This document shows positions 1 through 7,154 of a stretch of DNA of 19,130 nt, piece after piece. The position numbers were made by a program, and so were the translations under genes. The notes beneath the pieces are model-generated. The model ran no database searches. It was not told where the DNA came from and saw nothing but the letters and a program-made list of their open reading frames with translations. Source of the stretch: JBJXHB01 sp046160725 (GTDB lineage Bacteria; Pseudomonadota; Gammaproteobacteria; Burkholderiales; Burkholderiaceae_C). How positions within the stretch are numbered: position 1 is the first letter of the stretch; the number at the start of each line of letters is the position of its first letter. The stretch covers positions 1-19,130 of the forward strand of contig JBJXHB010000477.1 in the NCBI GenBank assembly GCA_046160725.1. Direction: 5' to 3'.

Positions 1-13
1 CTGTCTGGCGTTT

Positions 14-1156
14 TCAGCCCGCCGGCAGCAGGATGCTGGCGTCGATGTCGGCGATGCGCTTGCGGCCGCAGAACGCCATGGTCAGGTCCAGTTCCTTGTG
101 GATGATCTCGAGGCACCTGGTAACGCCGACCTCGCCCATGGCACCAAGCCCGTAGAGAAACGCGCGGCCGATGTAGGTGCCGCGTGCGCCCAGCGCCAGC
201 GCCCGCAGCACGTCCTGGCCACTGCGGATGCCACCGTCCATGTGCACCTCGATGCGCGAGCCGACGGCGTCGACGATGGCGGGCAGCGCACGAATGCAGG
301 ACTGGGCGCCGTCGAGCTGGCGGCCGCCGTGGTTGCTGACGATGAGCGCATCCGCACCGGCGTCCACCGCCAGGCGCGCGTCCTCCACGTCCTGGATGCC
401 CTTGAGGATCAGCTTGCCGCCCCAGCGCTTCTTGATCCACTCGACATCGCCCCAGTTCAGGCGCGGGTCGAACTGCTGGGCCGTCCAGGCGCCGAGATTG
501 GCCATGTCGTCCACGCCCTGCACATGGCCGACGATGTTGCCGAACTGGCGTCGTTTCGTGCCGGCCATGCCCAGGCACCAGCGCCACTTGGTGGCCAGGT
601 TGATCAGGTTGACGAGTGTGGGCTTGGGCGGTGCGGACAGCCCGTTCTTCAGGTCCTTGTGGCGCTGGCCGAGGATCTGCAGGTCCAGCGTCACCACCAG
701 TGCGCCGCAGTTGGCGGCCTTGGCACGGTCGATCAGGCGCTCGATGAAGCCACGATCGCGCATCACATAGAGCTGGAACCAGAACGGCGCCTTGGTATGG
801 GCGGCGATGTCCTCGATCGAGCAGATGCTCATCGTCGACAGCGTGAAAGGGATGCCGAACTTCTCGGCCGCGCGGGCCGCCAGGATCTCGCCGTCCGCAT
901 GCTGCATGCCGGTCAGCCCGACCGGTGCGATGGCCACCGGCATGGCCACATCGACGCCGACCATCTGGGTCGCGGTGGACCGGCCCTCCATGTTGACCGC
1001 CACGCGCTGGCGCAGCTTGATCTTGGCGAAGTCCGCCGTGTTGGCGCGGTAGGTGCTCTCCGTCCACGAGCCGGAGTCGGCATAGTCATAGAACATGCGC
1101 GGCACACGACGCTGAGCCAGGACGCGAAGATCCTCGATGCAGGTGATGACGGTCAT
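14..1156 (-). CDS. lldD: FMN-dependent alpha-hydroxy-acid (L-lactate type) dehydrogenase
   Basis: The 380-residue product matches the LldD/glycolate-oxidase family along its whole length and is close to E. coli LldD in size. Family members use FMN to oxidise L-2-hydroxy acids such as L-lactate to 2-keto acids and pass electrons to the quinone pool or to oxygen. Expected active-site residues are present: Tyr23/Tyr25 in the N-terminal FYDY, Tyr130 in FQLYV, Arg165 in the GQRHKD stretch, Lys252 in LILKGI, and catalytic His276 with Arg279 in SNHGGRQLDG. The GGIRSG (Arg311) and GRAFLYG segments bind the FMN phosphate. The ATG at 1156 is preferred because AGGAG lies 9 bases upstream; the open frame continues to 1315 without family similarity. 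The exact substrate is inferred: the 160-166 region differs from E. coli LldD, so another 2-hydroxy acid is possible. The gene stands alone, divergent from the DUF454 gene, and stops 13 bases from the window edge. Confidence 0.93.
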   Translation of the reverse strand: MTVITCIEDLRVLAQRRVPRMFYDYADSGSWTESTYRANTADFAKIKLRQRVAVNMEGRSTATQMVGVDVAMPVAIAPVGLTGMQHADGEILAARAAEKFGIPFTLSTMSICSIEDIAAHTKAPFWFQLYVMRDRGFIERLIDRAKAANCGALVVTLDLQILGQRHKDLKNGLSAPPKPTLVNLINLATKWRWCLGMAGTKRRQFGNIVGHVQGVDDMANLGAWTAQQFDPRLNWGDVEWIKKRWGGKLILKGIQDVEDARLAVDAGADALIVSNHGGRQLDGAQSCIRALPAIVDAVGSRIEVHMDGGIRSGQDVLRALALGARGTYIGRAFLYGLGAMGEVGVTRCLEIIHKELDLTMAFCGRKRIADIDASILLPAG

Positions 1157-1165
1157 GGTGTGGTT

Positions 1166-1170
1166 CTCCT
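1166..1170 (-). promoter_or_regulatory. Ribosome-binding site fixing the start at 1156
   Basis: The minus strand reads AGGAG here, 9 bases before the ATG. It supports this start over the longer upstream reading frame. Confidence 0.7.
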
Positions 1171-1180
1171 GGGTGCAGGC

Positions 1181-1186
1181 ACTGTA
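1181..1186 (-). promoter_or_regulatory. Candidate extended -10 element for the hydroxy-acid dehydrogenase gene
   Basis: On the minus strand this reads TACAGT preceded by TG and one base (TTGCTACAGT), which resembles an extended -10 box. It would put the transcript start about 18 bases before the ATG at 1156. I see no good -35 at the right distance, so this is a weak call from pattern alone. Confidence 0.25.
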
Positions 1187-1242
1187 GCAAGCGTCCGACA
1201 GCGGGGCGGCACGGGCCATCCGTCGCGGGCTAGCATGGCTGC

Positions 1243-1656
1243 ATGAAACCGCCTGACGTGCCTGGCGCTGGTGCCCACACACGGCGCCCGTTGTGGCGCC
1301 GCCTGGTGTGGACACTGGCCGGGGCGGCGGCGTTGGCCACCGGCGTTGTCGGCATCGTCGTGCCGCTGTTGCCCACGACGCCCTTCGTCCTGCTGGCCGC
1401 CTTCTGCTTCATGCGTGGCAGCACACGCGCCGAGGCCTGCCTGCTGGCTCATCCGCGGTTCGGCCCCATGGTGCGCGACTGGCGCGCCCGGCGCGCCATA
1501 CCGCTGCGCGCCAAGCAGCTGGCCTGGACGATGATGGCCATCGGCTCCGCCTGGGCCGTCTGGATGCTGCCGCTGCGCTGGTGCTGGCTGCCGGCCGCCT
1601 GCTGCGCACCCGTGGCCCTGTGGATGTGGCGCCTGCCGACTTCGGCCCCGGGCTGA
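1243..1656 (+). CDS. DUF454 (YbaN-type) small inner-membrane protein
   Basis: The 137-residue product carries the DUF454/YbaN signature: a hydrophobic stretch leading into GIVVPLLPTTPFVLLAAFCF (about residues 37-56), then a loop with RFGPMVRDWRARRAIPLRAK (about residues 72-91). Hydrophobic segments are visible at about 23-43, 45-58, 92-109 and 113-129, so it is probably an inner-membrane protein with four short or re-entrant segments. The family is widespread in proteobacteria and has no settled biochemical role. The ATG at 1243 has only a weak GGGC-type site upstream, but the family match begins shortly after, so the start is reasonable. It is divergent from the dehydrogenase gene and tail to tail with dinB. 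Confidence 0.85.
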   Translation: MKPPDVPGAGAHTRRPLWRRLVWTLAGAAALATGVVGIVVPLLPTTPFVLLAAFCFMRGSTRAEACLLAHPRFGPMVRDWRARRAIPLRAKQLAWTMMAIGSAWAVWMLPLRWCWLPAACCAPVALWMWRLPTSAPG

Positions 1657-1679
1657 CGCCTGGTCGCCGTCACGGCACG

Positions 1680-1726
1680 GGCGGGCCGGCACAGGGACAC
1701 CTGATCAGGCTTGCGCCCGCCGGGCG
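1680..1726. terminator. Possible bidirectional terminator between the DUF454 gene and dinB
   Basis: The tail-to-tail gap holds a 7-base inverted repeat, GGCGGGC at 1680-1686 and GCCCGCC at 1715-1721. Inside its loop is the perfect 10-base palindrome CCTGATCAGG (1700-1709). An alternative short hairpin, CGCCC-GCC-GGGCG, lies at 1714-1726. No T-tract follows, so termination strength is uncertain. Confidence 0.3.
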
Positions 1727-1744
1727 ACGGCGTACCGCTGCCCG

Positions 1745-3019
1745 TCAAGGCGGGTCGAACAGCGGCAGCTCCGGCTCTGCGTCAGCGGCTGGCGCCTCTC
1801 GCGGCGTCGGAATGTGGCCCGCAGCGCGTCCGGGACTGGCCGCAGGCGCGATGCCGCCGTGGGCCTGCACCCAGGCGTGGCCTTCGCGGTCGGCGCTGAG
1901 GTTGCCCATGCGCACGCCGAGCAGCCGGATGCGCCGGGTCAGGTCGACCCGCTTCAGGCACTGGCCGGCGGCATGGCGGATGGCGCGCGGGTCCGCGGTG
2001 GGCTGGTCGATGGACTGGTCCCGCGTCACGGCACGAAAGTCGTCGAAGCGCAGCTTGATGCCGATGGTGCGGCCGGCATAGCCCTTGCGCTGCAGGTCGG
2101 TGGCCAGTTGCTCGACCAGCTCGTCCAGGATGGCGCCGAGTTCGGCGCGGTCGCGCCGGGCGTGCAGGTCGCGCTCGAAGGTGGTCTCGCGGCTCATGGA
2201 GACCGGCTCGCCGCCTTCACTGACGGGCCGTTCGTCGCGCCCGTTGGCGGCGTCGTGCAACCAGTGGCCCCAGGCACGGCCGAAGCGCACCACCAGCCGC
2301 TCCAGCGGCTGGGCGGCCAGCTCGCCGATGGTGCGGATGCCCATCTCCGCCAGGTGGGCGCCGGCCTTGGGGCCGATGCCGTTGATCCGGCGCACCGGCA
2401 GGGGCCAGATCCGCGCCGGCAAGTCCTCGTGCCGCAGCAGCACCAGGGCATCGGGCTTGTCCAGGTCGGAGGCGATCTTGCTCAGCAGCTTGTTGGGCGT
2501 CACGCCAATGGAGCAGGTCAGGCCGGTGGCGCGGCGCACGTTGTTCTTGATCTCCAGCGCCAGTGCCCGCACGCCGCCGAAGGGGTCGTGACCGATCACC
2601 TCCTGCGCACCGAGGGCGTCGGTAAGGTCGATGTAGATCTCATCGATGCCCCGGTCCTCGATGCGCGGTGCCAGCTCAGCCACCGCGGCCTTGAACCGGC
2701 GCGAGTACTGGCGGTAGCTCTCGAAGTCGGTCGGCAGCAGGATGGCCTGCGGCGCGCGCTGGGCCGCCTTCATGAGCCCCATGCCGCTGCCCACGCCCAG
2801 GTCGCGTGCGGCATAGGTGGCGGTGGTGACCACGCCGCGTCCGGCGTAGTCGGCCAGCCGTGCAAAGCGCAGCGTGCCGTCGGCCTGGGGCTGCGGCTGG
2901 TGGCGCCGACCGCCACCGATCACCACCGGCTGGCCGCGCAGTTGCGGGTAGCGCAGCAACTCCACCGACGCATAGAAGGCGTCCATGTCCAGGTGGGCGA
3001 TCCAGCGGCGCTTGTCCAT
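1745..3019 (-). CDS. dinB: DNA polymerase IV (Y-family translesion polymerase)
   Basis: The 424-residue product is a Y-family polymerase that copies damaged DNA. The palm motif is HLDMDAFYASVE, with metal ligand Asp11, and Tyr16 in the steric-gate position. The second catalytic motif is GIDEIYIDLTD with Asp126 and Glu127, in place of the usual SLDEAYLD. The thumb helix-hairpin-helix (RINGIGPKAG, about 211-220) and the little-finger domain (about 275-375) follow. The C-terminus ends PELPLFDPP, and ELPLF (417-421) fits a beta-sliding-clamp binding peptide. Between IGGG (about 37) and RGVV (about 61) there is an insertion of roughly 20 residues relative to E. coli DinB, a feature I associate with Burkholderiales homologues. 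The start is uncertain: the ATG at 3019 fits the family N-terminus, but the in-frame ATG at 3046 adds nine residues and neither has a clear ribosome-binding site. Confidence 0.93.
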   Translation of the reverse strand: MDKRRWIAHLDMDAFYASVELLRYPQLRGQPVVIGGGRRHQPQPQADGTLRFARLADYAGRGVVTTATYAARDLGVGSGMGLMKAAQRAPQAILLPTDFESYRQYSRRFKAAVAELAPRIEDRGIDEIYIDLTDALGAQEVIGHDPFGGVRALALEIKNNVRRATGLTCSIGVTPNKLLSKIASDLDKPDALVLLRHEDLPARIWPLPVRRINGIGPKAGAHLAEMGIRTIGELAAQPLERLVVRFGRAWGHWLHDAANGRDERPVSEGGEPVSMSRETTFERDLHARRDRAELGAILDELVEQLATDLQRKGYAGRTIGIKLRFDDFRAVTRDQSIDQPTADPRAIRHAAGQCLKRVDLTRRIRLLGVRMGNLSADREGHAWVQAHGGIAPAASPGRAAGHIPTPREAPAADAEPELPLFDPP

Positions 3020-3061
3020 CGCGGGCGCAAGCGTAACGCCACACATTGCTTACATGTTCAG

Positions 3062-3092
3062 TTGACAAATGTGCAAAAGGCCCATTTACACT
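3062..3092 (+). promoter_or_regulatory. Candidate sigma-70 promoter for the DUF5666/DUF6502 group
   Basis: A perfect -35 hexamer TTGACA occurs at 3062-3067 inside a short AT-rich pocket. Possible -10 boxes are TTTACA at 3085-3090 (17-base spacer, weaker match) and TACACT at 3087-3092 (19-base spacer, better match). Transcription would start near 3097-3100, about 24 bases before the ATG at 3123. The same pocket lies upstream of the divergent dinB gene and may serve both. Confidence 0.5.
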
Positions 3093-3122
3093 GATGGCCA
3101 TCGCAACCCCACCGGAGCCGTC

Positions 3123-4331
3123 ATGTCCCTGCCCACCCCATCCCGCCCCACACGCCCCGCCAGGCGGACCGCTGCGCTGGCCGGCGCTGCGCTCGCCACC
3201 TTGCTGGCCGCCGCCTGCGGCGGGGGCGGTGGTGAAACCCCGGTCCCGCCCAGCGGCGGCGAGCGGGCATTGGCCTATTCCGAGGGCGCGATCGACGGTT
3301 TTGGCTCGGTCATCGTCAACGGCGTGCGCTTCGACGACGATGCCGCCAGCGTCGAGGGTGAGGACGGCCGACTGGGCAGCCGCAACGACTTGCGCCTGGG
3401 TATGACCGTGGAGCTGGAGGGCGACAACCTCAACCGCACGTCGGCCACCGGACGCGCGCTGCGCATCCGCCACAGTGCCCAGATCGTCGGCCCCGTGCAG
3501 TCCGTGGATGTGGCCAACAGCCGCCTGGTCGTGCTGGGCCAGCCGGTCAACGTCGGCGAGCGCACGGTCTTCGGTGAGTCCATCGGGTCGCTGGGCGCCA
3601 TCCAGGTCGGCGATGTCGTCGCCGTCTACGGCCAGATGCAGGGCAGCGACAGCTACCGGGCCACGCGCATCCATGGCGCAACGAGCGTGGCCGACTACCG
3701 GCTGCGCGGCATGCTGGACAGCCTGGATACCGCGGCCATGACCTTCACCGTCAACGGTGCCACGGTCAGCTATGCACCACTGGCATCGGGCGGTGCGCCG
3801 TCCGGCGACGACTTCCGGCGCTGCGTGCAGCTGCGGCTGGAGACGGCGGCGGTGGCCAACGTGTGGCAGGCCACTGGCATGCGACCCTGCCCGCGCAAGA
3901 TGGACGACGGCGCCGTGGCCCAGCTGCGCGGCATGGTGACCGCCTTCACGTCGCCGGCAGCCTTCGAGGTCAACGGCATATCGGTCGATGCCAGCAACGC
4001 CGCCTTTCCTGACGGCACCGCCGAGTTGCGCCTGGGCGCGGCGGTCGAGGTCGAGGGCACGGTGCGCTCGGGCACCGTGGTGGCCAGCAAGGTCGGGATG
4101 GAGGACCGCCGGGTCGGCGACCGCCTGTTCGAGCTGCATGGCCTGGTCGAGACGCCGGACGCGAACCAGCGTCGATTCATGCTGCGCGGCGTGACGGTGC
4201 GCTGGGGCGATGCCACGCAGTTCAAGGATGGCACCGCGGCACGGCTGCTGGCGGGTGCACGGGTGGAGGTCAAGGGCCGCTTGTCCAGCGACCGCAGCCA
4301 GCTGGACGCCGCCCGCATCGAGTTCAAGTGA
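3123..4331 (+). CDS. DUF5666 lipoprotein (first paralogue)
   Basis: The 402-residue product starts with a basic region (RPARR) and a hydrophobic stretch ending TLLAAAC, giving a lipoprotein signal with Cys32 as the likely lipidated residue, followed by a glycine run. The mature part is built from five similar small beta-rich units at about 57-118, 121-185, 192-254, 268-326 and 337-402. Each has a form like xGxVxxvDxxxxxFxVnGxxV, then a G-x-x-V-E-V-x-G stretch and an ATRI/AARI ending. This is the DUF5666 pattern, predicted to be a small OB-like beta barrel; no activity is known to me. The ATG at 3123 is preferred over the longer frame from 3069 because CGGAG lies 5 bases upstream and the signal peptide begins there. 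It is the first gene of a group with DUF6502 and a second DUF5666 gene. It is probably anchored in the envelope, facing the periplasm or outside. Confidence 0.85.
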   Translation: MSLPTPSRPTRPARRTAALAGAALATLLAAACGGGGGETPVPPSGGERALAYSEGAIDGFGSVIVNGVRFDDDAASVEGEDGRLGSRNDLRLGMTVELEGDNLNRTSATGRALRIRHSAQIVGPVQSVDVANSRLVVLGQPVNVGERTVFGESIGSLGAIQVGDVVAVYGQMQGSDSYRATRIHGATSVADYRLRGMLDSLDTAAMTFTVNGATVSYAPLASGGAPSGDDFRRCVQLRLETAAVANVWQATGMRPCPRKMDDGAVAQLRGMVTAFTSPAAFEVNGISVDASNAAFPDGTAELRLGAAVEVEGTVRSGTVVASKVGMEDRRVGDRLFELHGLVETPDANQRRFMLRGVTVRWGDATQFKDGTAARLLAGARVEVKGRLSSDRSQLDAARIEFK

Positions 4332-4399
4332 TCGTGGCCGCGCACGACCCGCCAGCCGGGCTGTTCCAATGTGCGCCCATGCCCACCTGACCCGGATGC

Positions 4400-5338
4400 A
4401 TGCCACGCAGCCGCGCTATCGATGCCGACCCTGCCGCCCGGCCCATCCCCACGGACGGGCAGGGCGCGCTGCTGGACGCGCTGGCACAGCTGCTGGCGCC
4501 GCTGGCGCGGCTGGCGGTGGCGCGTGGCCTGCCCTATGCCGCGCTGGACGAGGCGCTGAAGCGCGCACTGGTGCAGGCGGCCTCGGCCGAGCATGCGGCG
4601 CTGCTGCCGCATCGGCGCGTCAGCCGCATCAGCACCGCCACCGGCATCCATCGCCGCGAGGTGACGCGCCTGATGCGGCAGGCGCAGGACGCGCCATCCC
4701 CGCCCGCGCCGGCCGGGCGGTCCCTGGCCAGCGAAGTGTTTGCGCACTGGACCAGTGCGGCGGACTACCAGGATGCCGGCGGCCGGCCCCGCGTGCTGCC
4801 GCGGCGCGGGCCGGCGCCCAGCTTCGAGACCCTGGCCCAGGCGGTGACGCGGGACGTGCATCCGCGCAGCCTGCTGGACGAGCTGCTGCGGCTGAAGCTG
4901 GCCAGCCTGGACGACAGCGGCGAGCGGGTCCGTCTGGCCCGCGAGGGCTTTGTGCCCAGCGGCGACAACCGCCGCCTGCTCGACCTGCTGGGCGCCAACG
5001 TCGGCGACCACCTGGCCGCCGCCGTGGCCAACGTGCTGGCCGAGGGCCGGGGCCAGCTGGAGCAGGCGGTGTTCGCCGACGGCCTGACCGATGCCGCCGT
5101 GGCCGAGCTGCGCGAGCGCGTGACGCCGCTTTGGAGCGACCTCCTGCGCACGCTGGTGCCGCCGATGGAGCGCATGGTGGAGCAGGGTGCCGCCGCGCCG
5201 CCTGGCGTGCCACGGCGCCGGGTGCGCATCGGCCTGTACACCTACGACGAGCTGCTGCCCGGACCGGTCGCCGCCGCGACGGCGCCGGTTCCTGCCACAA
5301 CAAGAGCCGCGCCCCGGCGCAAGCCGCGCACCCGCTGA
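4400..5338 (+). CDS. DUF6502 family protein
   Basis: The 312-residue product has no signal peptide or membrane segment and is probably cytoplasmic. It matches my recollection of DUF6502 proteins, which in Burkholderiales often sit beside DUF5666 genes. An N-terminal helical part (about 22-65) leads into RISTATGIHRREVTRLMRQ (about 76-94), which looks like a helix-turn-helix in which TGIHRREV would form the turn and recognition helix. A middle part (about 107-185) includes SLASEVFAHWTSAADYQD, and a helical C-terminal part follows (about 190-262). The tail is basic (APRRKPRTR). A DNA-binding or regulatory role for the flanking lipoprotein genes is possible but is inference only. The ATG at 4400 follows the first DUF5666 gene by 68 bases, with no strong ribosome-binding site. 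Confidence 0.8.
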   Translation: MPRSRAIDADPAARPIPTDGQGALLDALAQLLAPLARLAVARGLPYAALDEALKRALVQAASAEHAALLPHRRVSRISTATGIHRREVTRLMRQAQDAPSPPAPAGRSLASEVFAHWTSAADYQDAGGRPRVLPRRGPAPSFETLAQAVTRDVHPRSLLDELLRLKLASLDDSGERVRLAREGFVPSGDNRRLLDLLGANVGDHLAAAVANVLAEGRGQLEQAVFADGLTDAAVAELRERVTPLWSDLLRTLVPPMERMVEQGAAAPPGVPRRRVRIGLYTYDELLPGPVAAATAPVPATTRAAPRRKPRTR

Positions 5339-5408
5339 GACTGCCATGAACCTGATGACCCGCCTGTTCGCCGTCCCCGCCACAAGCCCTGGCGCCAACG
5401 GCGCTGTC

Positions 5409-6602
5409 ATGTCCACCTTCGTGCAGCGCCTGCGGCGTTGTTGGCCGGCTGCACTGGCCGCGGTGGTGGCGACCGCCGCCGTGCTGGGCTGTGGCGGTGG
5501 CGTCGGCACTGGCGGGACCGGTACCTTTGCCTCTGGCCCCATCACAGGACTGGGCTCGATCTTCGTCGGCGGCATCCGCTTCGACGACAGCACGGCCAGC
5601 GTCGCCGACGAGGACGGCGGCGTGCGTTCGCGGGCCGACCTGCGGCTGGGCATGACGGTGCAGGTCGACGCCGGCGATGTCAGCACCAGCAGCGGCGAGC
5701 CGCGCGCCACGGCGCGCAGCGTGCGCCTGGGCAGCGAGCTGCTCGGGCCGGTGGAGGCCGTGGACCTGCCGGCCGGCCGCCTCACGGTGCTGGGGCAGCG
5801 TGTGGATGTCGGCCCCGACACCGTGATCGACCCACGCCTGCCGCGTGGCCTGAGCGGGCTGGCCCCGGGCCGGGTGGTGGAGGTCTATGCGCAGCACGAC
5901 GCCGCGTCCGGCCGCTACCGCGCGACGCGGATCGAGCCGGTCGACGTGGCAGTGGGCTATGCGCTGCGTGGGGTGACCGACGCGGTGGACCCCGGCAACG
6001 CGGTCCTGCGCGTGGGCGGGGTGCGCTTCAGCTTTGCCGGCATCAACGCCGTGCCGACCGGTCTGGCGCCCGGCAGCCTGGTGCGTCTGAAGCTGGCCCA
6101 GGTGCCCGACAGCCAGGGCCGCTGGGTGGTCACGGCCTTTGGCGCCGCCGCCAACGCGCTGCCCGCCGACCGCGAAATCGTGCGCATGGAGGGCCCGGTC
6201 ACCCGCTTCGACAGCCTGAGCCAGTTCCAGGTCAACGGTGTGGTGGTCGATGCGACCACGGCGTCCTTTCCGGACGGCACCGCCGGCCTGGGCCTGGGCG
6301 CGCGGGTCGAGGTCGAGGGCGCGGCTGCAGCCGGCATCCTGCGCGCCTCCCGCGTGTCCATCAAGAGCGACGCCGTGCTGCGCGAGCGGGGTTTCGACCT
6401 GATCGGGGCCATCGACTCGGTGGACCGTGTCGGCGGCACCTTCGTGCTGCGGGGCATCACCATCAGCAGCAGCAGGCCCGACCTGCGGCTGGACGATGGC
6501 ACGCTGGCCGACCTGTTGGCCGGGCGTCAGGTCGAGGTGCGCGCGCTGGCGGCGGGCGACCGCACGTTGCTGGAGGCCACGCGCATCAAGTTTGTGCGCT
6601 GA
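5409..6602 (+). CDS. DUF5666 lipoprotein (second paralogue)
   Basis: The 397-residue product is a paralogue of the gene at 3123. Both share the opening IxGxGSxxVxGxRFDD, the phrase DLRLGMTV, and a later FPDGTA...LGAxVEVEG block. The signal peptide runs MSTFVQRLRR, then hydrophobic residues to AVLGC, giving lipidated Cys28. Five repeat units lie at about 43-108, 110-177, 185-245, 258-318 and 329-397. The ATG at 5409 is favoured because it gives a normal-length signal, a total length like its paralogue, and the same local start context (GTC-ATG-TCC). An in-frame ATG at 5346, only 7 bases after the DUF6502 stop, would add 21 residues and cannot be excluded. The gene ends 30 bases from the converging mshP. 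Function unknown; an envelope role is inferred from the lipoprotein signal. Confidence 0.84.
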   Translation: MSTFVQRLRRCWPAALAAVVATAAVLGCGGGVGTGGTGTFASGPITGLGSIFVGGIRFDDSTASVADEDGGVRSRADLRLGMTVQVDAGDVSTSSGEPRATARSVRLGSELLGPVEAVDLPAGRLTVLGQRVDVGPDTVIDPRLPRGLSGLAPGRVVEVYAQHDAASGRYRATRIEPVDVAVGYALRGVTDAVDPGNAVLRVGGVRFSFAGINAVPTGLAPGSLVRLKLAQVPDSQGRWVVTAFGAAANALPADREIVRMEGPVTRFDSLSQFQVNGVVVDATTASFPDGTAGLGLGARVEVEGAAAAGILRASRVSIKSDAVLRERGFDLIGAIDSVDRVGGTFVLRGITISSSRPDLRLDDGTLADLLAGRQVEVRALAAGDRTLLEATRIKFVR

Positions 6603-6612
6603 GGCGCCCGAC

Positions 6613-6631
6613 GGGGCCGGCCGGCGGCCCC
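6613..6631. terminator. Perfect GC hairpin between converging DUF5666 and mshP genes
   Basis: GGGGCCG (6613-6619) and CGGCCCC (6625-6631) form a perfect 7-base stem with a 5-base loop. It fills almost all of the 30-base tail-to-tail gap, so it could end transcripts from both directions. There is no T-tract on either side, so it is not a classic intrinsic terminator. Confidence 0.45.
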
Positions 6632-6632
6632 G

Positions 6633-7154
6633 CTATTGCAGCGTGTGGATACGCCGCGCCCGTTCCACGTAGCCGGGCTCGGCCACACGCTCCGGGTCCG
6701 GGCAGGTGCGGCCGGAGTTGCAGGCCACGGCCTCCAGCGTGTAGACCCGCACCTCCTGGGGCACGCCGGGGCTGCTCTCGCCCTCGCGGTAGGTCAGCGA
6801 GTCGCAGCTGACAGCCACGCGCATGCCGGTCGCCGCCGACAGGTCGAGTTCCTTGGCATCGCCGCTGCACTTGACCCAGCCGCCCTTGGCGGCCTGGTAC
6901 AGGCCCCATTCCAGGCCGGCGCGTGCCGCCAGCGACGCCCGCACCGCCAGCAGTTCCTGTGCCGATGCGCTGGTGGCGGCGGAGGACAGGCGCAGGATGG
7001 CCGCCACCAGCGCGGCCAGCATCAGCAGCACCGTGATGGCGGCAATGGCACCCAGGCCGCGGGAGCGGCGCGCGCGCGCGGATGCCCGACCGGTCCGCGC
7101 ACAGCGCCGTGACGGCGCCGCTGCAGTATGTGACCGCGCTGCCGGCGTGCTCAT
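6633..7154 (-). CDS. mshP: MSHA pilus minor component MshP (PilX-like)
   Basis: The 173-residue product has a basic N-terminus (to about residue 32) and one hydrophobic segment, GLGAIAAITVLLMLAALVAA (33-52). The stretch from about 67 to 88, ending RAGLEWGLYQA, is typical of MshP/PilX-type minor pilins. It lacks the Glu at +5 of normal prepilins, so standard prepilin-peptidase processing is uncertain. Four cysteines (96, 117, 145, 151) could pair in the periplasm. The ATG at 7154 overlaps the mshO stop in an ATGA arrangement, which implies translational coupling; the longer frame from 7331 lies inside mshO and is a shadow. It is the last gene of the operon in this window. Family members are needed for or associated with pilus assembly, but their precise role is not settled. 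Confidence 0.8.
   Translation of the reverse strand: MSTPAARSHTAAAPSRRCARTGRASARARRSRGLGAIAAITVLLMLAALVAAILRLSSAATSASAQELLAVRASLAARAGLEWGLYQAAKGGWVKCSGDAKELDLSAATGMRVAVSCDSLTYREGESSPGVPQEVRVYTLEAVACNSGRTCPDPERVAEPGYVERARRIHTLQ

Noticed and set aside
3052..3072. Possible LexA (SOS) box upstream of dinB
   Set aside because: The dyad here does not fit CTGT-N8-ACAG; arms and spacing are wrong, so SOS control is not claimed.
2676..4406. Minus-strand open frame of 576 codons spanning part of dinB and all of the first DUF5666 gene
   Set aside because: It crosses two real genes in the wrong frame or strand and shows only low-complexity sequence.
3770..5821. Minus-strand open frame of 683 codons opposite the DUF5666/DUF6502 group
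   Set aside because: The plus-strand genes have lipoprotein signals and paralogous repeats; the antisense product is Arg/Ser/Pro-rich with no features.
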